A stretch of 14,600 nucleotides of DNA from JBCBXA01 sp039816825 (GTDB lineage Bacteria > Pseudomonadota > Alphaproteobacteria > Rhizobiales > Rhizobiaceae). Position 1 is the stretch's first letter; every line of letters starts with the position of its first letter. This document shows, in pieces, positions 6,653 through 13,550 of this stretch. The notes under the pieces were generated by a model. That model did no database searches, was not told the origin of the DNA, and saw only the letters and a list, made by a program, of their open reading frames with translations. The DNA is taken from NCBI GenBank assembly GCA_039816825.1, contig JBCBXA010000076.1, positions 1-14,600 on the forward strand. Reading direction: 5' to 3'. Made by a program: the position numbers and the translations under genes.

Positions 6653-7174
6653 TTAGGCCTGCTTGTTGCGTGCAGCTTGATCGAGAAGGGCGAGACCCTG
6701 CTCATAGTCGGAGCCAAGCATACCATCGAGAAAGAGTCCGAAGACACGCCCGATCGGGTTCATGCCGAAGTCGGATTTTGTCGACCAGGTCACCGCCGTC
6801 GCATCGCCTTTGGGCTCCAGTGTGAAGGTTGTAACCGGCTTGCCCATTGGGCCCAGATCGATTTCCATGGTCACGGAACGGTTCTCTTCCATGGCGATAA
6901 TGGTCTGAGTGCCTTTTCCATCCTTGCCGTCGAATGCAAAGGACGCACCAACGCCTTCCTGCGGACCACTGAAGACGATGTTCAGGTTCGGATCTTTCGC
7001 CTTGTACGGATTGAAGGTCTGAAAGCCTTTGCTGGAGGCCAGCAGCGGGTAGACCTCTTCGGCCGGTGCGGCGATGGTCGCCGTGCGCTCCACCGTCTTG
7101 GATGACGGCAAAACATATGGGGCCGCGATGAGCGCGGTGATCACTGCGCCACCGATTGCGAGATAGCTGTTCAT
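6653..7174 (-). CDS. SRPBCC-family protein with N-terminal membrane anchor
   Basis: This protein of 173 residues starts with a hydrophobic segment (SYLAIGGAVITALIAAPYVL, about residues 3-22), likely an uncleaved anchor or signal peptide. A START/SRPBCC fold (polyketide-cyclase-like) runs from about residue 29 to 165: VERTATIAAPAEEVYPLLAS, then FNPYKAKDPN, and a TKSDFGMNPIGRVFGLFLDG helix that closes the ligand cavity. The family binds hydrophobic ligands or acts as a cyclase or chaperone; nothing here fixes the ligand. The ATG at 7174 has a perfect AAGGAGG (7187-7181) six bases upstream. It is the first gene of the ECF42 operon, about 44 nt downstream of the predicted start of transcription. 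Confidence 0.85.
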   Translation of the reverse strand: MNSYLAIGGAVITALIAAPYVLPSSKTVERTATIAAPAEEVYPLLASSKGFQTFNPYKAKDPNLNIVFSGPQEGVGASFAFDGKDGKGTQTIIAMEENRSVTMEIDLGPMGKPVTTFTLEPKGDATAVTWSTKSDFGMNPIGRVFGLFLDGMLGSDYEQGLALLDQAARNKQA

Positions 7175-7225
7175 GATTTCCCTCCTTCATGAAACTGAGC
7201 AAGAGCACGTCGCTCTCACCCCCAT

Positions 7226-7252
7226 GACGAACGGGATGTCTCTCAATCGACA
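7226..7252 (-). promoter_or_regulatory. Predicted ECF42-dependent promoter
   Basis: On the minus strand TGTCGA (7252-7247), a 17-bp spacer and CGTC (7229-7226) lie 52 bp before the SRPBCC start. This agrees with the TGTCGA (-35) and CGA/TC (-10) elements described for ECF42 sigma factors in Streptomyces, as I recall them. It is directly upstream of an operon encoding such a sigma factor and a DGPF protein, which supports autoregulation. Confidence 0.7.
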
Positions 7253-7258
7253 GATAGC

Positions 7259-7281
7259 GAAATTTTTTTGAAAAAAGTTTC
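7259..7281. repeat. AT-rich inverted repeat upstream of the ECF42 promoter
   Basis: GAAATTTTTTTGAAAAAAGTTTC is a 23-bp inverted repeat centred on 7270 with one mismatch (7263/7277), written here as a half-site GAAATTTTTTT and its mirror. It lies 6 bp upstream of the predicted -35 and 27 bp after the pncB stop. The one-base loop makes it a poor RNA terminator. It may be a DNA-binding or UP-like element, or chance. Confidence 0.4.
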
Positions 7282-7308
7282 AGGGGGCTGGTGCAGACGG
7301 CCGCGAGC

Positions 7309-8613
7309 TCAAACCAAAACCTCAGCTTCCTCCTGCTCTCCAACGCCAAAAACGCGCTTGTAGCGCTCGATCTCTGAAATCGGACCCATGGCTTTGCGCG
7401 GGTTGTCGCTGAGCTTGACGGTTGGGTGTCCGTTGGCGGCAACCGCCTTGCAGACCAGGCTGAAGGGCGCCAGCAAGTCCTGTCCTCCGGGTCCTATTGA
7501 AAGGCCTCGGAAGTCGTTGGTGAGCAATGTGCCCCAGCCAAAGGAGGTGCGTACCCTGCCTTGAAAGTGGCGGTGCAGCGCCTCAATCTTCTCGACATCC
7601 AAGCCATCTGAGAAGATCAGGAGCTTCTCCCTGGGGTCTTCGCCAACCGACTGCCACCAACGGATCGCCTGCTCACCCATCTCCACCGGTTCACCGCTGT
7701 CGATGCGAATGCCGGTCCATGACTTGATCCAGTCTGGCGCGCCTTTGAGGAAGCCAGCAGTGCCATAGGTGTCGGGGAGTATGATGCGCAGATTACCGTC
7801 ATGGTCCTCCTGCCACTGCTCCAGAACATCATAGGGGGCTTGGGCGAGCTCTACATCATCCTCAGCAAGAGCCGCATAGACCATCGGCAGCTCGTGGGCG
7901 TTTGTACCGATGGCTTCGATATCGCGTCGCATGGCGATGAGGCAGTTTGAGGTGCCGACGAACTTGTCGCCTAGCCCTTCTTTCATCGCCTCGACGCACC
8001 AGTCCTGCCACAGGTGCGAGTGTCGCCGCCTCGTGCCAAAGTCGGCAACGGCCAGCTCATCCAAGTCGCGAAGGCGCTCGATCTTCTCCCAGATTCGGGT
8101 CATGGCGCGGGCATAGAGCACCTGAAGCTCGAACTTGCCCATGCCATTGAGCACGGCGCGCCCGCGCAACTCCATGATGATGGCGAGCGCCGGAATTTCC
8201 CAAAGCATCACATCGGCCCAGGGGCCTTCGAAGGTAAGCTCGTACTGCCCGTCCCGCGTTTCGAGGTGATAGTCCGGCAGGCGCAACTGCTCGAACCACG
8301 CCATGAATTCGGGCCCGAACATGGCGCGCTTGCCGTAGAAGGTGTTGCCCCGCATCCAGGTGCTCTCGCCCCGCGCCAGGCTGAGGCTGCGCACATGGTC
8401 CAGCTGTTCGCGCAACTCGCCTTCATCGATCAGTTCGGCCAGCCGCACGTCTTTGGTGCGGTTGATCAGGCTGAACGTCACACTCACATCGCGCCGATGC
8501 CGGAAAATCGACTGACACATTAGCAGCTTGTAGAAGTCGGTATCGATCAACGACCGAACGATAGGGTCAATCTTCCACTGATGATCGTGGACACGTTTGG
8601 CGAGGTCCATCAT
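7309..8613 (-). CDS. pncB: Nicotinate phosphoribosyltransferase
   Basis: This cytoplasmic enzyme converts nicotinate and PRPP to nicotinate mononucleotide, coupled to ATP hydrolysis, in NAD salvage (Preiss-Handler pathway). The protein has 434 residues, slightly longer than the E. coli enzyme (400). Visible family features are TDFYKLLMCQSIF near residue 25 (substrate tunnel), ADFGTRRRHS near 190, GTSNCLIA near 219, GTNAHELPM near 235 with the histidine that is phosphorylated in the catalytic cycle, and IRIDSGEPVEMGEQ near 300. Two ATG codons are adjacent (8613 and 8610). The gene starts 3 nt after the stop of the flavoprotein gene upstream and is probably co-transcribed with it; I see no Shine-Dalgarno sequence of its own. 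Confidence 0.95.
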   Translation of the reverse strand: MMDLAKRVHDHQWKIDPIVRSLIDTDFYKLLMCQSIFRHRRDVSVTFSLINRTKDVRLAELIDEGELREQLDHVRSLSLARGESTWMRGNTFYGKRAMFGPEFMAWFEQLRLPDYHLETRDGQYELTFEGPWADVMLWEIPALAIIMELRGRAVLNGMGKFELQVLYARAMTRIWEKIERLRDLDELAVADFGTRRRHSHLWQDWCVEAMKEGLGDKFVGTSNCLIAMRRDIEAIGTNAHELPMVYAALAEDDVELAQAPYDVLEQWQEDHDGNLRIILPDTYGTAGFLKGAPDWIKSWTGIRIDSGEPVEMGEQAIRWWQSVGEDPREKLLIFSDGLDVEKIEALHRHFQGRVRTSFGWGTLLTNDFRGLSIGPGGQDLLAPFSLVCKAVAANGHPTVKLSDNPRKAMGPISEIERYKRVFGVGEQEEAEVLV

Positions 8614-8616
8614 GGG

Positions 8617-9870
8617 CTAGGCTCTCAGCAAGTCCTTGAGATTGAAAGCAGGATCAGCCGCCTGTTCGGGCGTGATGGCTTTCCCCAATTCCAGCAGTTT
8701 CTTGCCCGGCAGATATGCGCGCGGCTCGTTCATCGCGTCGACTGAGATGAAAGCACCGTCCCGGAAGTACCAGTGCGAGCGGGAGCCTTCACGGCTGCCC
8801 TCGCGCACAACAACCTGATCATGATGGGCGTTCAAGCCTGCGATCTGCAACATCACATCATATTGCTCTGACCAGAACCACGGGACGGGCACATAGTCCC
8901 CCCCCTGCCCGGCCACTTCCATGGCGGCGCACTGAGCCTGGTCGATGGCGTTCTGGACACTTTCGAGGCGTATGCGCTGGCCGTTGAACTCAAAGCTGGC
9001 GCAATCGCCGGCCGAAAAGACATTCGGATCGCTGGTGCGCGAACGATGATCAACCGCGATTCCGTTTTCAATGGCGAGCCCGGCCTCTTCCGCCAACTCT
9101 GTGTTCGGCACGATACCGATGCCCACCAACACCAGATCGCAGGGCAGCTCATGCTCATTGCCGTCGTGATCCTTCATCAGAACTGAAACTGCGCGGCCAT
9201 CCTTGTTCATCAGGCCTTGAACTTCAGCGGCCTCATAAAGGGTCACGCCATGGCTCTGGTGAAGCGCGCGGAACCAGTTGGATGTTTCGGGGGCTGCAAC
9301 CCGCTGGAGGATGCGCTGCGACCCTTCAACGATAGTCACCTCCATACCGGCTTTTCGTGCGACAGACGCCGCCTCAAGCCCGATATAACCACCGCCGATC
9401 ACAACCACCTTGCCACCGGCTTTCAGCTGCGGCGCCAGCGCGTCAGCATCGGAAATGCGGCGCATGAGGTATACACACTCAAGGTCTCCACCAAGTGAGC
9501 CAGGAAACGGCCGCGCACGGGATCCCGTCGCGATCATCAGGCGGTCATATGCAAAGCTGTGCTCTTCGCCACCAACCGTGGCGATGACAGTCTGCGCCTC
9601 GCGATCGATGCGTTTGACATGGTGCTCCGTCAAAACGTCAATTCGGTTCTTGACAAACCAATCTGACGTTCGGAACGTCAGAGCATCTAACTCCATCTCG
9701 CCTGTCATGTATTTCTTGGACAGTGGCGGGCGCTGATAGGGCAAAACCGGCTCGTCGCACAGCATGGTTATCGCAGCATCCGGCATCAGCGAACGGGCTT
9801 TCTCAGCGAAGGAGAACCCGGCCTGCCCTCCACCGACGACGAGAATCTTGAGGTTCTGGTTGTCTGACAT
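8617..9870 (-). CDS. Ferredoxin/rubredoxin reductase-like FAD oxidoreductase
   Basis: This is an NAD(P)H-dependent flavoprotein of 417 residues with the order of putidaredoxin reductase-type enzymes. An FAD-binding Rossmann site (LKILVVGGGQAGFSFAEKAR) lies at the N-terminus and PYQRPPLSKKYM (about residues 45-55) follows. Then come the ATGSRARP segment, a second Rossmann site for NAD(P)H (KVVVIGGGYIGLEAASVARK) and VFSAGDCAS in the FAD domain. A C-terminal reductase domain includes PVPWFWSEQYDVMLQIAG. Such enzymes pass electrons to a 2Fe-2S ferredoxin or rubredoxin for a P450 or dioxygenase; no such partner is in the window. I chose ATG 9870 because a GGGAG lies upstream; the ATG at 9906 would add 12 residues without a Shine-Dalgarno sequence. 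It is divergent from the gene at 9977 across about 106 bp. Confidence 0.88.
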   Translation of the reverse strand: MSDNQNLKILVVGGGQAGFSFAEKARSLMPDAAITMLCDEPVLPYQRPPLSKKYMTGEMELDALTFRTSDWFVKNRIDVLTEHHVKRIDREAQTVIATVGGEEHSFAYDRLMIATGSRARPFPGSLGGDLECVYLMRRISDADALAPQLKAGGKVVVIGGGYIGLEAASVARKAGMEVTIVEGSQRILQRVAAPETSNWFRALHQSHGVTLYEAAEVQGLMNKDGRAVSVLMKDHDGNEHELPCDLVLVGIGIVPNTELAEEAGLAIENGIAVDHRSRTSDPNVFSAGDCASFEFNGQRIRLESVQNAIDQAQCAAMEVAGQGGDYVPVPWFWSEQYDVMLQIAGLNAHHDQVVVREGSREGSRSHWYFRDGAFISVDAMNEPRAYLPGKKLLELGKAITPEQAADPAFNLKDLLRA

Positions 9871-9976
9871 GTCCAAAGCTCCCGCGTGCGACGCAAACCG
9901 GTGCATGGTTTACACGGGGCCTGCCGCGCCGCAACCCAAGCTTGCCCTGTCTCAGCAGCCGTGACACATCGGACCG

Positions 9977-11206
9977 ATGGTCCCACCAGCCACAAGTTCC
10001 GAACGATTTGAAACAGTTATTCTGGGCGCCGGTGCAGCGGGCTTGTACTGCGCACCCTTTGCAGCGCCTGCCGGCAGGGTCTTGGTCGTCGATCATGCCA
10101 AGAAGCCCGGCGAGAAGATCCGCATCTCGGGCGGCGGCCGGTGCAACTTCACAAACCTCCACACGACGCCGGACAATTTCATTTCCCGCAACAGGCACTT
10201 TGCCAAGTCAGCTCTGAAGCGGCACACGCCTTTCGACTTCATCGAAAAAGTCGATGGCGCCGGCATCAAATGGCACGAGAAGACTCTCGGTCAGCTTTTC
10301 TGCGACGACAGCGCCAAGCAGATCATCAAAATGCTGTTGGACGATCTGCAGGCTTCAGGTGCCGAATTGAGGCTGGAGACCAGCATCGAACAGGTGCGAA
10401 AACTGGAGAGCGGCTTTGAGCTCGAACTGTCCAGTTCCGGCAAGGTTTACAGGGTACGAAGCAGCAATCTGGTGGTCGCGACAGGTGGCAAGAGCATCCC
10501 GAAAATGGGGGCAACCGGGTTTGGGTACCGACTGGCCGAACAATTCGGACTGAAATTGGTGGAAACGCGCCCAGCGCTGGTTCCCCTCACCTTCTCACCG
10601 GATTTTCTCGAAACCACATCTCCCCTTGCAGGCGTTGCGCTTGAGGCGACAGTCCAGGCGAATGGGCCGTCGTTCCAGGAAGGCCTCCTGTTCACCCATC
10701 GCGGTCTGTCAGGCCCGTCAATCCTTCAGGCGTCGTCCTATTGGGCCGAAGGCGAGCCGCTGGTGGTGAATTTCGATCCCCGCTCAGAGTTACCGGCCAA
10801 ACTGCGGGACATGCGGTCCACCGGCGGCCGCCGAACCATCGCATCCGCCCTGGCAGAGCATATGCCGAAGCGCGCTGCGGAGCTTTTGGCTTCGCGCGCC
10901 GCGGCGAACGACAATCGCAATCTCGCGGACCTAACCGACAAAGAACTGACAGCGATCTGCGATGCCCTTTCCCACTGGTCAATCAAGCCCGCCGGAACCG
11001 AAGGTTACCGAACAGCAGAAGTGACCCTGGGCGGCGTGGAAACGGATTCACTTTCCTCCAGGACCATGGGTGTGAAGTCCGTGCCCGGCCTCTATTTCAT
11101 TGGGGAAGTCGTGGACGTCACGGGCTGGCTGGGGGGCTACAATTTCCAGTGGGCCTGGGCGTCCGCCCACGCGGCGGGCACCGCCATCGCAAACGGAGAG
11201 CGCTGA
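9977..11206 (+). CDS. HI0933/BaiN-family FAD-dependent protein
   Basis: This flavoprotein of 409 residues belongs to the HI0933 family (annotated variously as BaiN, aminoacetone oxidase-like or NAD(P)/FAD-dependent oxidoreductase). The N-terminal nucleotide-binding motif is GAGAAGLYCA at 17-26. The family signature GEKIRISGGGRCNFTN is at 45-60. A second conserved segment, VVATGGKSIPKMGATGFGY, is near 170. The C-terminal FAD-contact motif is PGLYFIGEVVDVTGWLGGYN, close to the end. The physiological substrate is unknown for most members. The ATG at 9977 has no clear Shine-Dalgarno sequence, so the start is less certain than the gene. Its TGA shares one base with the ATG of the following YdeI-like gene, indicating an operon. 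Confidence 0.9.
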   Translation: MVPPATSSERFETVILGAGAAGLYCAPFAAPAGRVLVVDHAKKPGEKIRISGGGRCNFTNLHTTPDNFISRNRHFAKSALKRHTPFDFIEKVDGAGIKWHEKTLGQLFCDDSAKQIIKMLLDDLQASGAELRLETSIEQVRKLESGFELELSSSGKVYRVRSSNLVVATGGKSIPKMGATGFGYRLAEQFGLKLVETRPALVPLTFSPDFLETTSPLAGVALEATVQANGPSFQEGLLFTHRGLSGPSILQASSYWAEGEPLVVNFDPRSELPAKLRDMRSTGGRRTIASALAEHMPKRAAELLASRAAANDNRNLADLTDKELTAICDALSHWSIKPAGTEGYRTAEVTLGGVETDSLSSRTMGVKSVPGLYFIGEVVDVTGWLGGYNFQWAWASAHAAGTAIANGER

Positions 11207-11688
11207 TGTTCCTGCCATATGAGTTCACAGCTGAGATCGACAAAATCGACTATGGCCGCATGGTCTATGCCGTGCTCTTCGTACCAGCCGCCCTTGAAGC
11301 CAAGCTCCCCGATGGCGGAAAGTCGAAGCTCCGCATAGTGGCAGAACTGCAAAAGACAGATGGAGAAGGAAAGCGGACCGAGCATGCGGGCGCACTGCTG
11401 CCCGAGGCACGGGGCAAATATTTGCTACTCTCCAAGCGCGTGCTTTCCGGGCTCAAAGCGGAGATCGGTGACGAGGTCCACGTCGCCTTCGCCCTTGATG
11501 ATCCTGATAGAGTGGACGTTCCACCGGTCCTGACGGACGCTATGGCTGAAGAGCCGGACTTGCACGACGCCTGGCACTCGCTGACACCGGGCAAACAGCG
11601 CGGCCTGGCCTACAGGATCGCGCAGGCCAAGACGGAACCCACGCAGATCAAGCGCCTGGACGAGTTGAGGATGGAACTACTCGGCTAG
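11206..11688 (+). CDS. DUF1905 / YdeI (OmdA)-like protein
   Basis: This protein of 160 residues has an N-terminal DUF1905 domain (about 1-92: MFLPYEFTAEIDKIDYGRMV through YLLLSKRVLSGLKAEIGDEV). Its C-terminal segment resembles the YdeI/OmpD-associated (OmdA) domain (about 110-155: HDAWHSLTPGKQRGLAYRIA, then QIKRLDEL). The domain name comes from a report of bacteriocin protection in other bacteria; a biochemical function is not established. I chose ATG 11206 because it overlaps the TGA of the flavoprotein gene (TGATG) and follows a GGAG at about 11195. The reading frame is open further upstream, but only as a shadow of that gene. The 3' end overlaps the end of miaA on the other strand by 12 nt. 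Confidence 0.85.
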   Translation: MFLPYEFTAEIDKIDYGRMVYAVLFVPAALEAKLPDGGKSKLRIVAELQKTDGEGKRTEHAGALLPEARGKYLLLSKRVLSGLKAEIGDEVHVAFALDDPDRVDVPPVLTDAMAEEPDLHDAWHSLTPGKQRGLAYRIAQAKTEPTQIKRLDELRMELLG

Positions 11689-12597
11689 ATTGAGCTCATG
11701 AGGGTGCCATATGCGCTCCCAGCGACCATCCATCTGATTGCGGAACCACGTGGACTGGCGCTTGGCATATCGCCGTGTTGCGGTTTTGGCATCAGCAACC
11801 GCCTGTTCCAGCGACAGCTCACCGGAAAGATGCGCCCGAAACTCGGGAACCCCAATGGCCTTCAGCACAGTTCGGTCCTCAGGCAATCCACGAGCCAGCA
11901 GTTTTTCCACCTCGGCCAGCGCACCAGCGTCTACCATGACGTCAAATCGCCTCGAGATGCGATCATGCAGTTCCGCGCGGCTGGGCTCAAGTATGACGCG
12001 TCGAACACTCAGGCCGTGAAGCGGCAGCGTTTCGGGTTCAGGCTGGGGCTGGTCAAACATGGATCGCCCGGTTGCCTCCATCACCTCCAGCGCCCGTTGA
12101 ATGCGCTGGCCATCATGCGGTTTGATCCGCAATGCAGCCATTGGGTCGACTTTCTTCAACTGAGCATGGAGGGCCTCCGCGCCCACCTTGCCAAAACGTT
12201 GTCGAACACCCGATCTCACCTCTTCCGGAATGGCTGGAAGTTCCGACAACCCTCTCTCGAGAGCCGAGAAATAGAGGCCCGTTCCCCCAACAAGTACGAT
12301 CGGTCGGGCTGGCAACGTCTTCAAGATGATTTCGGTTGCATCCGCCAGCCAGCGCGCTGTGTCATACTGCTGGGCACCCGATATATGACCAAACAGGTGA
12401 TGCGGTACGCCACCCATCTCGTCTTGCGCAGGGCGGGCGCTGAGTATCTGCAGTTCGGAGTAGACCTGCATGGAGTCGGCATTGACGATTTCGCCGCCAA
12501 TTTGGCGGGCCACACTGATGGCCAGCGCCGACTTGCCGCTGGCAGTTGGCCCCGCTAACAGGACGACATCCGGCATGGCATTCTTGCTGTCGATCAC
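11677..12597 (-). CDS. miaA: tRNA dimethylallyltransferase
   Basis: MiaA transfers a dimethylallyl group from DMAPP to N6 of adenosine 37 in tRNAs that read UNN codons, the first step to ms2i6A. The protein has 306 residues, typical for the family. Visible motifs are the P-loop AGPTASGKSAL at 15-25, GGEIVNADSMQVYSEL near 34-48 with the catalytic Asp, the GGTGLYFSA segment near 104, and DGQRIQRALEVMEATGRS near 160-178. The start is GTG at 12597, preceded by GGGAG with a 4-nt gap; ATG 12576 would remove 7 residues but has a poor Shine-Dalgarno sequence. It is divergent from serB, and its last 12 nt overlap the YdeI-like gene on the other strand. Confidence 0.95.
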   Translation of the reverse strand: MIDSKNAMPDVVLLAGPTASGKSALAISVARQIGGEIVNADSMQVYSELQILSARPAQDEMGGVPHHLFGHISGAQQYDTARWLADATEIILKTLPARPIVLVGGTGLYFSALERGLSELPAIPEEVRSGVRQRFGKVGAEALHAQLKKVDPMAALRIKPHDGQRIQRALEVMEATGRSMFDQPQPEPETLPLHGLSVRRVILEPSRAELHDRISRRFDVMVDAGALAEVEKLLARGLPEDRTVLKAIGVPEFRAHLSGELSLEQAVADAKTATRRYAKRQSTWFRNQMDGRWERIWHPHELNLAE

Positions 12598-12632
12598 CTG
12601 TCTCCCAAACCCATAGAACCTGCTGCTACATC

Positions 12633-13550
12633 ATGTCCGAAGCTCAAGAGCATGTCCTCACCCTGATTGCAAAACCTGGCTCAGGTGATCTGTCAGTCGA
12701 CCTGGCCCAGGCTGTCGAAGAAGCGGTGGGCGCGCGGCATCTCTATTGGCTTGCAGATGGCGAAGCGGCGGACATCCCACTTCTGGATGGGCCAGGTCGC
12801 GCGCTTCAGGCAGCACGAGAGCAGCTTGGTGAAACGCCAGTAGACGTGATCGTTCAACCGGCAGAGGGACGCCGCAAACGATTGCTCGTTGCGGATATGG
12901 ACTCCACCATGATCGAGCAGGAGTGCATCGATGAACTGGCCGCCGAAGTCGGCGTTGGTGAGCATGTGGCCGCCATCACGGCGCGGGCGATGAATGGCGA
13001 AATCGAGTTTGAAGCCGCGTTGCGAGAGCGTGTCGGCTTGCTGAAGGGCTTGTCCGTGAGCGTGATCGACAAGGTGCTGAGCGAGCGCATCACGCTCATG
13101 CCAGGCGGTGCTGTTCTGCTTGCCACGATGAAAGCCCGCGGTGCCCATGCGGCCCTTGTCTCAGGCGGGTTCACCCACTTCACGTCTCGCATAGCGGACA
13201 TGCTTGGTTTCGACGAGCACCGGGCGAATAGGCTCATCGAGGCTGGTGGAACGCTGACCGGCGAAGTGGGTCAGCCCATTCTGGGTGCTGATGCAAAGGT
13301 GAAGGCACTCAACGAGATCAGTCAGCGGCTGGGCATTGGCGTTGAAGACGCCATCGCGGTTGGCGACGGCGCCAATGATCTGCCCATGCTGCTAACGGCA
13401 GGAACTGGCATCGCACAGCACGCCAAGCCATCTGTTGCGGCCAAAGCAAACCATGTGGTCGCCTACGGCGATCTCACGGCTCTGCTTTACGTGCAGGGCT
13501 ATCGCAAGTCGGACTTCGTCACGCCTGCATCGGGCCAGACGACCCACTAG
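12633..13550 (+). CDS. serB: Phosphoserine phosphatase
   Basis: SerB hydrolyses O-phosphoserine to serine, the last step of serine synthesis from 3-phosphoglycerate. It has 305 residues. The N-terminal ~80 residues form an ACT-like lead domain. The HAD phosphatase domain starts with motif I VADMDSTMIEQECIDELA, with nucleophile Asp88 and Asp90. Motif II is LVSGGFTHFTSRIA, motif III contains the conserved lysine around VKALNEI, and motif IV is GDGANDLPML at 244-253. The ATG at 12633 is the natural start; the frame is open further upstream only across the miaA 5' end. No Shine-Dalgarno sequence is seen, and only 35 bp separate it from the miaA start, so its promoter must lie within miaA or in this short gap. 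Its TAG interlocks with the stop of the convergent protease gene. Confidence 0.95.
   Translation: MSEAQEHVLTLIAKPGSGDLSVDLAQAVEEAVGARHLYWLADGEAADIPLLDGPGRALQAAREQLGETPVDVIVQPAEGRRKRLLVADMDSTMIEQECIDELAAEVGVGEHVAAITARAMNGEIEFEAALRERVGLLKGLSVSVIDKVLSERITLMPGGAVLLATMKARGAHAALVSGGFTHFTSRIADMLGFDEHRANRLIEAGGTLTGEVGQPILGADAKVKALNEISQRLGIGVEDAIAVGDGANDLPMLLTAGTGIAQHAKPSVAAKANHVVAYGDLTALLYVQGYRKSDFVTPASGQTTH

Noticed and set aside
6702..7442. 246-residue minus-strand ORF spanning the pncB end, the intergenic region and the SRPBCC gene
   Set aside because: It is a frame-shifted shadow of two well-recognised genes and contains the promoter and the ribosome-binding site.
9871..9906. Alternative upstream ATG of the ferredoxin-reductase-like gene
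   Set aside because: It would add 12 residues with no Shine-Dalgarno sequence; the ATG at 9870 has a better upstream sequence and gives the usual N-terminus.
10741..11205. Upstream extension of the YdeI-like reading frame
   Set aside because: It is within the HI0933-type gene in another frame; the ATG at 11206 overlaps the preceding stop and matches the family N-terminus.
12546..12632. Upstream extension of the serB frame
   Set aside because: It overlaps the start of miaA and encodes a Cys/His-rich segment with no likeness to SerB; the family start is ATG 12633.
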